64,000 nucleotides of DNA, from the NCBI GenBank assembly GCA_015680685.1, contig MNCI01023742.1, forward strand, positions 467,243 to 531,242, written 5' to 3'. Positions within the stretch are counted from its first letter, which is position 1. Every line of letters starts with the position of its first letter. Positions 23,252 through 33,736 of the stretch are shown here, one piece after another. This stretch comes from Gnetum montanum. Its lineage: Eukaryota > Streptophyta > Gnetopsida > Gnetales > Gnetaceae. The notes beneath the pieces are model-generated. The model ran no database searches, was not told the DNA's origin, and was given only the letters and a program-made list of their open reading frames with translations. The position numbers were made by a program, and so were the translations under genes.

Positions 23252-24690
23252 TATAAAGATGGAAAACATCGATTGCTGGAAATACCGACGAAAATCCGTG
23301 GTACACAGTCCTTACCTTGGATCCGTGAGAGGACCGTGCTAGAGAGAAAAACAAATCTAAGGTGCCCTGAACGGTCTTGTTGATCAGATAGGGACTTATT
23401 TAATCAGTAAAAGGTTTTGTAGTATTTTGATGGTGAAAAGAGGATTCTTTATAAAGAAATGCAATATTTTTAATCCTAGAAGCAATCGAAAATAATGCAA
23501 ATGATTGAGATGAGATCACCAAATCCATCTCACTAGGATGCAGGAAATCAGATTTGGTAGATGATACGATCACAAGATCTGGGATTTAATTTATGAAGAA
23601 AACAATGTGTTTAATACAATGACATCAGGCGAGCTTCGGTTTAGACGAAGCATATGCCAGTAACAAGAAAGTGATGCAAATATGAAACAAGCGACGATCA
23701 ATCTACCTTGATCTAGCCAATCCGGGTGCAAGGAAGTTAGACCCATGGGAGAATATCTGGCAGCCTGTTGTTTCTGATCAAGAAATTCTTGTCAATCACC
23801 TCTGATGTTCTCACGATTGCTGATTCTCTTTTGCTTTCTTGCCAACCTTGAAAGAAAATTTTTATTCCCTCTTGATCTTTGTCAACTGGGACATTTATAA
23901 GGCTAGGGTCAGGAGAAAAATGCGGTTTAAGTGATGCATGCCCCGCACCCATAAAATGTCATTGGCTCAATGTGTTGTCATTGAAGTTCGCAACGCTATG
24001 CTACGTAACACATCGTAAACTATGCTCATGCGGGCTTTGGCAACAGACTGTCCTTTGAATATGCTAGAGAGCATATTGTAGCGTATGAACTACTGACATG
24101 CTCATATTTACTTAATTATGCTACATTACACTAAATTACACACCGTAGCATAATTCAGTGTAAAAGGACAAAACTGCAAAACTTAAAGTGTTGTTGTTGC
24201 GCTTCCTCTGTTTCTATCCTTTTCGGGGTTTTTACTACACTGCTCTGCGTAAAACAGTGTAATGGGCCCCTTATCTAGGAAAGAAAAACTCACTGAGATG
24301 CACATTATATGGCAAACTGTTGCTTAGGACTTGAGATTTTTCTGCCGGGCTGTCGAAGTCTTGTATGCTTGCCATCCTTTGTGCTGCGGTGGGCTGTCTT
24401 TGATATTACATTGCACAATGTGATGTTACGCTATGTAGCGTAATATAGTGTAATTTTTTAAAAGTTAAAATTTTTGAAACAGATAACTCACGAAGTCAGA
24501 AGCTTAGCCGCTGTGCATTCGTCGCTTTGCTCCTTCCTCTGAAATTCACTTGTGTTGTGCTACGCAGCGTGGCAGGACAGACCTTCGACTGAAAAGGAAC
24601 TTGTTACACCGTGCCTTGTTGCACCCCTTTTTCTGAGTCATCAGCTTTTTCATTGAACTGTTGAGGCCTCAAAATTTTCATGATGTTTCA
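23252..24690 (-). repeat. 3' LTR of element D
   Basis: 1439 bases on the minus strand. It starts (at 24690) TGAAACATCATGAAAATTTT and ends in TTATA where the partner has TTACA. TATA box in reverse complement near 23888-23896. Many GCGTAAT/ATTACGC words occur between 23990 and 24450. Confidence 0.92.
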
Positions 24691-24754
24691 ATGACCCCTC
24701 TTTGTTGATGTTTATAGGGCTTTCCCGAAAGATGTTGACAAAGAATATGAAACA
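24682..24754 (-). promoter_or_regulatory. Polypurine tract and inverted repeat before 3' LTR of D
   Basis: Minus-strand AAAGAGGGG (24695-24703) is the polypurine tract that primes plus-strand DNA synthesis, five to six bases from the LTR. The U3 start, TGAAACATC, pairs with an upstream TTGTTTCAT, forming an inverted repeat around the tract. The same arrangement is seen in C and E. Confidence 0.65.
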
Positions 24755-25885
24755 ATGGAAAGGCAAAAGTGTTAACAGTGTCTATCGGAGATTGCTCAAA
24801 TGTCGTTCTGTCAAGCTTAGAAGTGTGAGGATGGAAGGAAACTGAGTGTAGAAGGGATGTTATAGGAGTTAAGGATGGTAGGTTCGGGGAAGACTCAAAT
24901 ACGTGATCATGAAGCTTCTCCAAACAAGTCATTACGTCCCTTCACTAATGTGTTAACAAAAGGCTACACCATCATACTGCATATCAAGGGCTTGCAAGTG
25001 CAATTTGCATTACACCTGCATGGCCTCGACAAGTTGTTTTACATCCATTTTTCCAAACCCCCCCTTTTTTCTTGTCAAAATGCAGATTGCATGCCATGAG
25101 GTGAGCTGTGTTACGCCAGTTTATGGGCATGACAATAAAAAATAGACTTAATGCTCACTTTCTGTACAAGTAGAGGAGAAGGTAGGACAATGGTAAGGAT
25201 AAGGAAGGGATAAGGAAAGAGAGAAAGAACAAGGCAAGGCATCCGATGGAGGGAGAGGTAGGGTTTGCACTTCCAAGAGACCAGACTAGTCTGAGAAGCC
25301 ACCTCAGAACACCATAACACCTCATCTTCCAGTGACAGTATTCTCAAGCAACGCCATCATAACAAGTAACCTGCAAAACACAACATAGAATAGGAAGCTA
25401 GAAAAAAAATGTCCTAATCACTAAGGAGGGAGGTTGTTGAGACAAGCACCATCCAAAGCGAAAAGGAGAAGGCCACAGCAAACAGCAAGGGTGTCAATGT
25501 TGATGTCATGGTTCCTAAGGTTGCCTTCTACAACCAGATTCATCTCACTCAAAGAATGGTGCAAAGAACACGTCAGATGAATCTACTAAGCCAGAGTCTA
25601 ATGACGGCGATGGATGGAGGCCACTGAGTTGGTGGGTGGCCATGTTTTTTTCAGGGCACCAAGTGGCAAAACGGATCCCAGGAGCTGTAGCTATGAAGTG
25701 GCTGTCGTAGCGATATCTCTGAGGGGTCAGTAGTATGCCTTTCGGCATATCCGAGGAATCAGCAGAATGTCAGCAGGGTAACAGTGTTGTATCTGTCCCA
25801 ACACCTTACCCACTGCATCTGATAGGGATGCATTGCAAGAATGATCACGCTCGCTTGCTTCATGGATGGTTGGTTGACATATTCT
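24755..25885 (-). other. Gene-free 3' tail of element D
   Basis: Non-coding region between minisatellite and 3' LTR hairpin. It is homologous to the tail of E (49160-50272): both contain, for instance, a CCCTCCTATAACATCCC/ATAAAATCCCTCC segment near the LTR. ORFs here are short and not conserved between the copies. Confidence 0.55.
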
Positions 25886-26237
25886 AGTTTTAGATCTTGG
25901 TTGATCGTGGTTGCTGGTTTTAAGTCTGAGAAGATCGTGGTCCTAGTTTAACATCTGGGTAGACTGGAACCTACTAGTTTTATGTCGAAGTGGATGGTGG
26001 AAGGGCTAGTTTATGGTCCTAGAAGACCATGCTATGGGTGTCAGTTTTATGTCGTGACCCAGGGACAAGTCTGTGCTAGTTTAGCATCTCAGTAGACGTG
26101 TGCTTACCTTTGCCAGTTTAGCATCTTGGTAGATGTGTGTAAGAGCTGCCAATTTTACGTCGTAGCGGATGTGTACAAATTTGCCAATTTTACGTTGTAG
26201 CAAACATTTGTTACCTAATTTGAAGTTGCGCTAATGT
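25886..26237 (-). repeat. Minisatellite tail of element D
   Basis: About nine to ten units near 35 bases, reading on the minus strand as GATGCTAAACTGGCA or GACGTAAAATTGGCA with variable linkers. It starts immediately after the pol stop, as in A, C and E. Confidence 0.85.
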
Positions 26238-29200
26238 TCAGATGTAATACCACTTTAGGTACAGATGATTCACCAGATTTGGTAGTTCGTTGTCGTCTAT
26301 GTCTGCTAACTTGAATGCTCCGTTGCTGTATGCACCGATGACCAAGAAAGGGCCTTCCCAGTTTGTAGAGAACTTGCCTACTAGTTCACGAATGACCTTG
26401 AGAACTAAATCCCCTTTCTTGATCCATCATCAATGCAGGTTGTGTCGATGCTTCTGTCTTTGTTTATCCTGATATCTCTCGATGGTGTCGAGCGTCTGGA
26501 TGCGTTTCTTCTCCACTAAGTCTAAATCTGCGATTCTAGACTCATTGTGTTGAGTCTCATTTATAATCATAGATAGGACCATTCGCAATGAAGGAACCTA
26601 TAATTCCAAAGGCAACACTGCTTCTGATCCATAGACTAGGCTATAGGGTGTCTTGTCTGTAGCTATCCTACACGTCGTATGATACGCCCATAACACATAG
26701 AGGATTTTTTCATGCCACCGCTTCTTGTTACTATCAAGCATTTTCTTAAGTAAATTGATGATTACCTTGTTCGTTGCCTCTACTTGACCATTTTCTTGCA
26801 GGTAATAAGGTGAAGAAAAAGATTGTCTAATACCAAGATTATCGCAAAAAAATTTGGTTTCTGAGCTGCTAAATTATGGTCTATTATCAGTCACAATAGT
26901 CATAGGGAGTCCAAATATGGTTACTCAGTGGTGGTGATAATGAAGCTATGACCTGCGGAAGATTTAGGCGAGATGGGCCCTATGATGTCTAGTCCCCATT
27001 GTTGGAATGGCCAAGTGATTTGAGTAGTGTGTAACTCAGTTGGTGACATGTGTATTAGATTTGCATAATGCTGGCACGTGTAACACGTCTTAACCTTGGC
27101 AAGGCAGTCTTTTTACATGTACGACCAATAATACCCTAAGCGTATGATCTTAGCAGTCATTGCTCGCGGGGCTACGTGTCCTCCGCACAGCCCTTCATGG
27201 ACTTCGTTAACTATTCGCTGTGCTTGGTCACTGTTAACGCAAGTAAGCAATACCCCATCAAAGGTGCGCCTACAGAGAGTACTGTCTCCAAGGATGACGT
27301 ATTGCTTGGCACATTTGCTCACAACATATTTTTGTGCATGTGTTAGTTCGTGCGATGGTTTGTCATGCAGAAGGTAAGTTTTAATGTTGTCATACCATTC
27401 TGATGTTCTTTCCATGTTTAATGAGGAAATTTGTGCCACTTGAATGATAGGCTCTATATATTCTATCATTAAAGTAGTCCAAGTGGCAAACAGACGTTGT
27501 GGCACGTTTAGTGCCAATGTTGCCAGTGCATCGGCGACGACGTTTTCGTTGCACAGCACGTGTTGAGGATCAGTTGTCATGAATTGCTTTAGGAGATCTT
27601 TAGCCATATCGTAGTAGGGCTGTAGATATACAGCCTTGTAGGTGTAGACTCCTATGATTTGGTTGATTACCAGCATCGAATCACCTCGGATTGCCAAGTG
27701 TCGAACGTTGAGTTCTCTAGCCATCAACAATCCCTTGAGGAGCCCCTCATACTCTTCCATGTTGTTCGTACAAGGGAAGGTCAGGCGGTAAGCCGATGGA
27801 TGTACATCCTTAGGAGAAAGCATAATAATGATGGTGGCACTGTCACCTCTAGCGGTTGAAGCTCCGTCAAAATATAACGTTGCTTCAAGTCCTGTTGATA
27901 TAAGGCTTAAACTATGTACATGTTCATCTAGGAATTCTGGCTCTATTGTAGCTTGATCGTTAACTGGAAATGTTGCTAACTGGTCAGCTATGGCTTGACC
28001 TTTGGTGGATGACTAGCCAACATAATGTAAATTGAACTCAGCTATGATAGCCTTCCAATGAGCTATTCTGCTACTTTCATACAAATTGTGTGAGATAGCC
28101 CACAGAACGTTACTTTTACAAATTATGTTGACCTGACTACGGAAAATATAATGCCTACATTTTTTAAGTGTGAAAACTAATGCCAAACAGTAATGCTCCA
28201 CTTCATTGTACCTTGTTTCATATGCAAATAGAGCATGACTGAGGTAATATATAGGTGCTTCTGACCCATCGTTCCTTTTCTGGCAAAGTAACGTAGCTAT
28301 AGACATGTCTAAGTTAGCTAGATAGATGTAGAAAGGCTGATCTCTTTGTGGCGGGAAAATTGTTGGTAAATGTTGCAGCTCTTCTTTTAAGTTGTCAAAT
28401 GCACATTGGTAGTCATCGGTCCATTCAAAATTAACACCCTTCTTTAAAAGATGTTTCATGGGGTGGAATTTATTTGTTAACTTTGAAATGAACCACCTGA
28501 TAAACTGAAGCCTACCCTATAACCCATGTAGTTCCTTGATATTTTTTGGTGGAATTAAATCAATGATGGCCTTAACCTTGTCGGGGTCAACTCTGATGCT
28601 AGTTTCTGATACCACAAACCCCAACATGTGTCCGGTTTTGACTCTGAAATTTCTTTGGGCTAAGCTGTAAGTCATGTTGGAGACATCATTTAAGGACTAA
28701 CTCCAGGTCTCGTGAATGATCTTCTAACTTTATAGATTTGATAGCTATGTCATCTACATAGTCGTTCAATCTCCTTAAGAGGTAATCGCTAAAGATGTAT
28801 GTCATGGCTCATTGATACGTTGCTTCGGCATTCTTTAACCCAAAAGGCATCATGATGTAATAGAAGGTCCCCCAGGGCATCATGAATGTTGTGGTCAATT
28901 GGTGCTCTGGGTTAATATGAATTTGATTATAGCCTGAGAAACCATCCATAAAGGACAGGAGAGAATGGCCAGCTGTTGTGTCGATTAGTTGGTCGATACT
29001 CGGTAATGGGAAGTTGTCCTTAATTGTAGCTTTGTTTAGATCCTGAAAGTCTATACAGATGCGTATGCCTCCCTTTTTCTTAGAGACAACTATAATGTTG
29101 GACACCCAATCGGAGTAATCAACCGCACGGATGAAACCGGCCTGATATAACTTGGTGATTTCATTGCGTACTGCTAGCGCAATTTTTGGATTAATCTTTC

Positions 29201-29618
29201 GTGCCTTCTGTCTAATTGGTTTGATGTGTGGGTCTAGGATGATGTTGTGCTGTATTAATCTTGGGTTTAAACCTGGCATGTCTTCATATGACCATGCGAA
29301 TATAGCAGCGTTGTTTTGGAGCACCTGGGTCATGTCATCATGCATCTATTGGTCTAGGAGAGAACTAACCCTAAGATTTTTATTTTCATCCTTGTGCATA
29401 ACCATAGGAACCTCGCTGAGAGGGTCTTCGGTTACATCACCAGCCTCTAGGTCGAGTGTTCGGGCCAGATGTTCTAGCTAGTCTGGGGATGTTACCAATG
29501 TAGCTATGGTTGCATCATAAAGGGACAGGTTTGTTCCCACTAGTGTGTGATCGTACTATCTAATGATCTTCCCATACAGCCCTGTTAAGTCTAAAGGTGC
29601 GGATAGAGCTGCGTCCAT
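26238..29618 (-). pseudogene. pol: pol of element D (degenerate)
   Basis: It starts MDAALSAPLDLTG at 29618, twelve bases after an acceptor-like AG. RT is well kept down to the YVDD site (28749-28760): WVSNIIVVSKKKGGIRIC, LLSFMDGFSGYNQI. After it a frameshift occurs near LNPKK. RNase H follows at 28459-28013 (IYLANLDMSIATLLCQK). The second RNase H (about 27850-27640) has NNMEEYEGLLKG and RGDSMLVINQ. The integrase finger has HEGLCGGH and CYTCQ. About 95 bases are deleted near 26935 between the first and second catalytic Asp of integrase. The end is LKWYYI at 26238. Stops at several points make it inactive. Confidence 0.88.
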
Positions 29619-29630
29619 TTGTGAGTGATC

Positions 29631-29655
29631 CTGCAAAATTGCCAAAAATGGAAGT
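29631..29655 (-). promoter_or_regulatory. Splice-acceptor-like site before pol of D
   Basis: Minus-strand TTCCATTTTTGGCAATTTTGCAG ends with AG at 29632-29631, followed by 12 in-frame bases and the pol ATG. It is nearly identical to 45150-45173 in E. Confidence 0.55.
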
Positions 29656-30075
29656 TGTTACATCGTTTTTTCACCAATCTGTTAAATGATAAAATTTTGT
29701 TTATTTTTTGTATTATAATTGTGTGTTAGATAAGTTTCCAATTTGAGGTCTTAGTGGACCATTACAAATATGCATAATTCATAAAAAGAAATGTCAAGCA
29801 AAGTTGCCTAGATGCTAGCGTATGAAATGAGATGAAAGGCGTAACGTGGCGTGTCGAAATGGTTGTATTTGAATTTTTCACTAACCATAGTTAATGCAGC
29901 TGAATTATGAGGTGATAAGCTACGCATTAGTTTAGGGTCATTTCGGACCGTAACGCAAATGATATCTCTGACATTAATGCTCAGATCCTCGCGTTTTATG
30001 TCATACTGACACATATGTTTCGGGAAATGTTCGCGTTGATCGGGCAGAAATAATCAGTTGGTTTTGAGCATTTTG

Positions 30076-30120
30076 TTTATAAACCAGTGGTTCATACTCA
30101 AAACAGGTTACCGATATCGC
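30076..30120 (+). promoter_or_regulatory. Promoter of the antisense gene in D
   Basis: TTTATAAA (30076-30083) followed by CCAGTGGTTCAT and a GATATCGC palindrome (30113-30120), about 130 bases before the ATG. The same three elements in the same order occur on the minus strand of E (44709 to 44664). This promoter is divergent from pol. Confidence 0.55.
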
Positions 30121-30213
30121 AAATTTGGACCTGTTTATAGAGAAAAGAGAGCATAAACAAGGCATGAGCAGATGATTTTACGAGGACTTTATTCAATTTC
30201 GACCTTTGCAACA

Positions 30214-32919
30214 ATGGCACCCAAGGTTAAAGGCAAGAATGCTAAATTGGCCAGGATAGACGAGATGTGGGAGAGTATGCAGCGGGTTTCATAGGCTAGA
30301 GTAGAGGCTCTAGATGTTATCCCGCTTAACCGATAAGTCATTGTTTACTATTTTTTCATTTTTACACTATTGTCATGTTTTTTGTAGCATCATGGTTTGT
30401 CTATTTCAGGTTCTAATGTTGTATCATGGTGTTAATGTATATCTGCATGAACTGAACTATTATTACAGAGGTTTAGGTGATAAGAAATAATATTGTACAG
30501 AGATAAGGTATAGCCTGTAAATGAAATGTAATCAGATTTTCTGTGATAATAATATGTTGTGTCGGATTAATGCACAGTATTTTCTTTCGTCACCTTTGTC
30601 GGAGATGGACCTTGAGCTGTTACAAGGGTTTAGGCAATTTTGGCTATGCACCTCTAGTATACGCTGTAATTTTTTAGAAATTGTGCAAGCCCTAGTGTGG
30701 CATAACGAATATTCATGTCTAGATTTTGTCTAACAGTAGTATGTTTATGTCCTACAGTATTATGCTAAATCCCTTCCTAATCTTTTTGGACATCGTGGGC
30801 ATTTTGTGCTGTATACATGCCCCTGCGGCCAATGTTCCTCCTCCTAATGCTCGTCTAAAGGAGGAGGCGGTGTGGTTCCGAAGAAGCACACAGGGGTTTG
30901 TGCAATTTCTACTTCACAACTATAGTGTAATTGTCTGGTCACATCTACCAGGTGATGAAGCTACCACTATTTTGGAGATGCTATTAGTTGGTTCGACGAA
31001 AAGCATCTTAGCATTTCTATCTGACAGCATGATTGAAACTATGCAGGCGTAAGACCGTGAACAGAATGTCAAGGGTTTAAGGCGTTTAAGCTAGATCTAG
31101 GAAATGCCCAGGTTTAATTGTTATCACAACTATAACACTCTATTCGTGGCCTATCATCCCACAACTTATTTCCAGAATCCTCCTGGTACTATTACGTAGG
31201 CGGGTAAGTTTCGTTTCACTTCGCAATATTATAATGCTAACTACTATTTAGATGCGTACTGAGCGTAAAGAGTTGTTTGTGTTTTTTTGTGTTTCTAGCA
31301 TAGGTTTTTTATCAATGAAAGCGATCTTATGGGCAATAATGATACATTGTCGTTGGCTAAGAGTGCTATAAGGGAGTTTACCTCTATCAGCAACGTGCAG
31401 GCTGCCGTCATGGGACATATGGTGTTCGAGATCCTAGAATACCCTACCTGTTATGCCAACTTCTTTTGTAGGTGCAAGTAGCTTGCATGGATGGATAGAG
31501 AGTGGACTCTGGACCCTCCCCTCAACGTTGCAGATGCTCAATCTAAAATCCCTCCATTTCCTTTACCTTTCAGACCTGGTAAGTTTTGTCAAAATAATGA
31601 ATTGCATCAGTGTTTGTTACTGTGTGATGATGATGTGAAATTTTCTTGGTTTAACTATGGATTTTTGTTAATAGTTAGGGAATCACAGGAAATTATGATT
31701 ATGGCTTCGGGTTGCGAGGCCAAAAGTCTCTTCTTTCGTTATGGTGACATAAAGGAGGCACAACGTTGGCTCAGCCATAGAGCGGCCCCAATTGTAGTAA
31801 CCAATAACATTCGGGAAGCTGGACTGATGGATATCTTCTTGGCCATAACCCCTGACGCTACTACTGGTGAAATGTTAACCCTAGTTAACTCCTTTAGCGA
31901 GGAAGCCGAGCATCTCTACATATGCATACGTAATGTGCGCATACATTCTGACATTGACGCTCAGTTATTCGCTGATCTCCTTGGGGTCCCCTCCGACGGC
32001 TTTCCCATAGATGAAAAGTCGAAGAGGAGCTCCAAACTCCAGAAAGAAATAGAGTGGCTAGGGGTTCAGAAAGAAACCAAGGGGATCCCCGATGATCGGA
32101 TTGTGTTGGAGGTTGCCCATACTATTTACCCCCTTTTTTGGGCCCGGGCCTTCCCCAAGACACTCTCACAAGGGAGATTCCTTACTATTGAGTAGGCCCA
32201 AATTATGCGAGAGGTCTTATAGGACCCTCCTGAGGGAATGAAAAGGATCATAAACATGTTTACAAATGAGAAAGCGCTACCTACCGTCAATATTATAGGG
32301 ACTCTGCCGTTAAGGCTCAATTCCTTCGACTGTTTCTCGACGTTATAGGTGCTTCCAAGGAATTTGAAAAGTTCCAGGAGCAAGTGACGGTGAGTGCCTC
32401 TTCAAAAAGGGAAGTGACTCTTCCTGGAGGTGAAACTACCATCCCTTCTTTCTTCCCTGAGCCACCCCAATGGACTCCCATGGAGAAGGGGAAGGTCAAG
32501 GCTGGAACTAATCTAGGGGATGGGGTTTGGTCTGAGCTCACTGAGGATGAAATCATGTGTTGTCTATGGATTGGCTTAGAACAAGTCCTCTTTGCTGCTG
32601 ATGTTGAACCGTCACGGGTGAGTTGTAGTATTATTGCATTTTGTTATACCTAGTTTTGAACGACAATGTTAATCTATGTGCCATGTCTGATCACAGGAAC
32701 AACCTAAGGAAATTCCTCGATAGGATGAAGCTAACGAAGGTGGTGATCCTCACGAAGAGGGTTTGGAGGAAACGGAGCATTCTGAAGGATCTCATGAAGA
32801 GGATCGCCCTTATGAAGGGGTTCCTCATACAGAGGGGTGGCCTCTATGAGGACGACCTCCTTGGAGTAGAAATTGAACTAGGAGATACAGGAGACAATGG
32901 TAGTAAGGGAGATGCGTAA
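30214..32919 (+). pseudogene. Antisense multi-exon gene of element D, copy 2 (FCP1/HAD-like plus transposon-protein-like)
   Basis: Proposed exons: 30214-30332 (MAPKVKGKNAKLARIDE), 30758-31203, 31299-31578, 31675-32617 and 32697-32919, most with GT-AG borders shared with the other copies. Exons 2-3 resemble plant FCP1-type HAD phosphatases: FLIFLDIVGILCC, WFRRSTQGFVQFLL, VIVWS, then NTLFVAYHPTTYFQNPPGT and a GNNDTLSLAKSAIREF helix. Motif I keeps the first Asp but has Val for the second, and the DD pair is lost, so it is probably catalytically dead. Exon 4 holds the transposon-protein-like segment (LVNSFSEEAEHLY, LFADLLGVPSDGF, FWARAFPKTLSQG). The coiled-coil part present in C and E is deleted near 32230-32330. 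The acidic tail ends NGSKGDA. Several stops break the frame. The function is unknown. Confidence 0.65.
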
Positions 32920-33159
32920 TGAATTAACTTAGTTATTTATTGGGGTGAAGACAAGAGACTATGTTTCTTCATTTTAGCATATTTGAGACAAATTTTAGTA
33001 TTAATGTTAATGCTCTTTTCATTGTTTTCTCTTTATGTAAAATGTATCGTAGGTTTTAACGTTGTGATAAATTGTGATTAGTTTTGAGAGCATAGCGTCA
33101 ATGTGGTTACTAGTTTGAAACCATCATGGACTGTTAAATTGTCTAAATGTAAAACATAA

Positions 33160-33560
33160 ATGATACTGCTAGTTTAAGACCATTTCGGGCCTTGGATAGT
33201 TTAAGGCCGTTTCGGGCCCTGGATAGTTTAAGGCTGTTTTGGGCCCTGGATAGTTTAAGGCTATTTTGGGCCCTCTCTTGGTTTTTTTATTTTTTTAGTT
33301 TTAAGGCATAAAAGGTAAGCGTAAATTGGATTCAGGTATGGAGCGTAAATGAAATTTTCATTCCAAGCATAAATGGGATTTAGATACAAAGAGTAAGTGG
33401 GATTGCTAGTTTAAGGCCATTTCGGGTCGTAGCTGATTCAAGTACCATGCGTAAATGGATTCGCTAGTTTAGGGCCATTTCGGGCCTTTGCGTAATTCAA
33501 GTATGAAATGTAGATAAAGTTGCTATTTTAAGGCCATTTCAGGCCATAGCGTAATAGGAG
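33160..33560 (-). repeat. Short repeats in the spacer of D
   Basis: At least six units reading on the plus strand TAGTTTAAGGCCATTTCGGGCC, the reverse complement of the spacer repeat of A (5930-6660). They lie between the 3' end of the antisense gene and the protease end. Confidence 0.8.
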
Positions 33561-33736
33561 TAAAGAAGATAGAAAAATAAAGCTAAACATAAAGGTAAAC
33601 AAGGGCGTAATGAAATTAGCTTGCGAAAAGTGTGAATACATGCATGAACATAAGAAGTATAAACGATAAGTGTAAACAAAGTGATTGATGAGACCATAGT
33701 AGTTAAGCAATATTGTTTTACTTGCTAATTCCATAA

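Noticed and set aside
23252-24690. LTR at 23252-24690 as a solo LTR
   Set aside because: The partner of identical length at 37621-39059, the shared orientation, and the AGGTT/GGGTT flanks show a complete element.
29152-29481. 109-residue plus-strand ORF near the antisense gene of D
   Set aside because: It is the complement of the pol linker and early RT of D. The equivalent strand in E and C (for example 57550-57876) gives unrelated or broken peptides.
30214-32919. Antisense gene as an ordinary host gene that happens to neighbour transposons
   Set aside because: It recurs at the same position between protease and pol in three elements and moves with them, in both orientations of the window.
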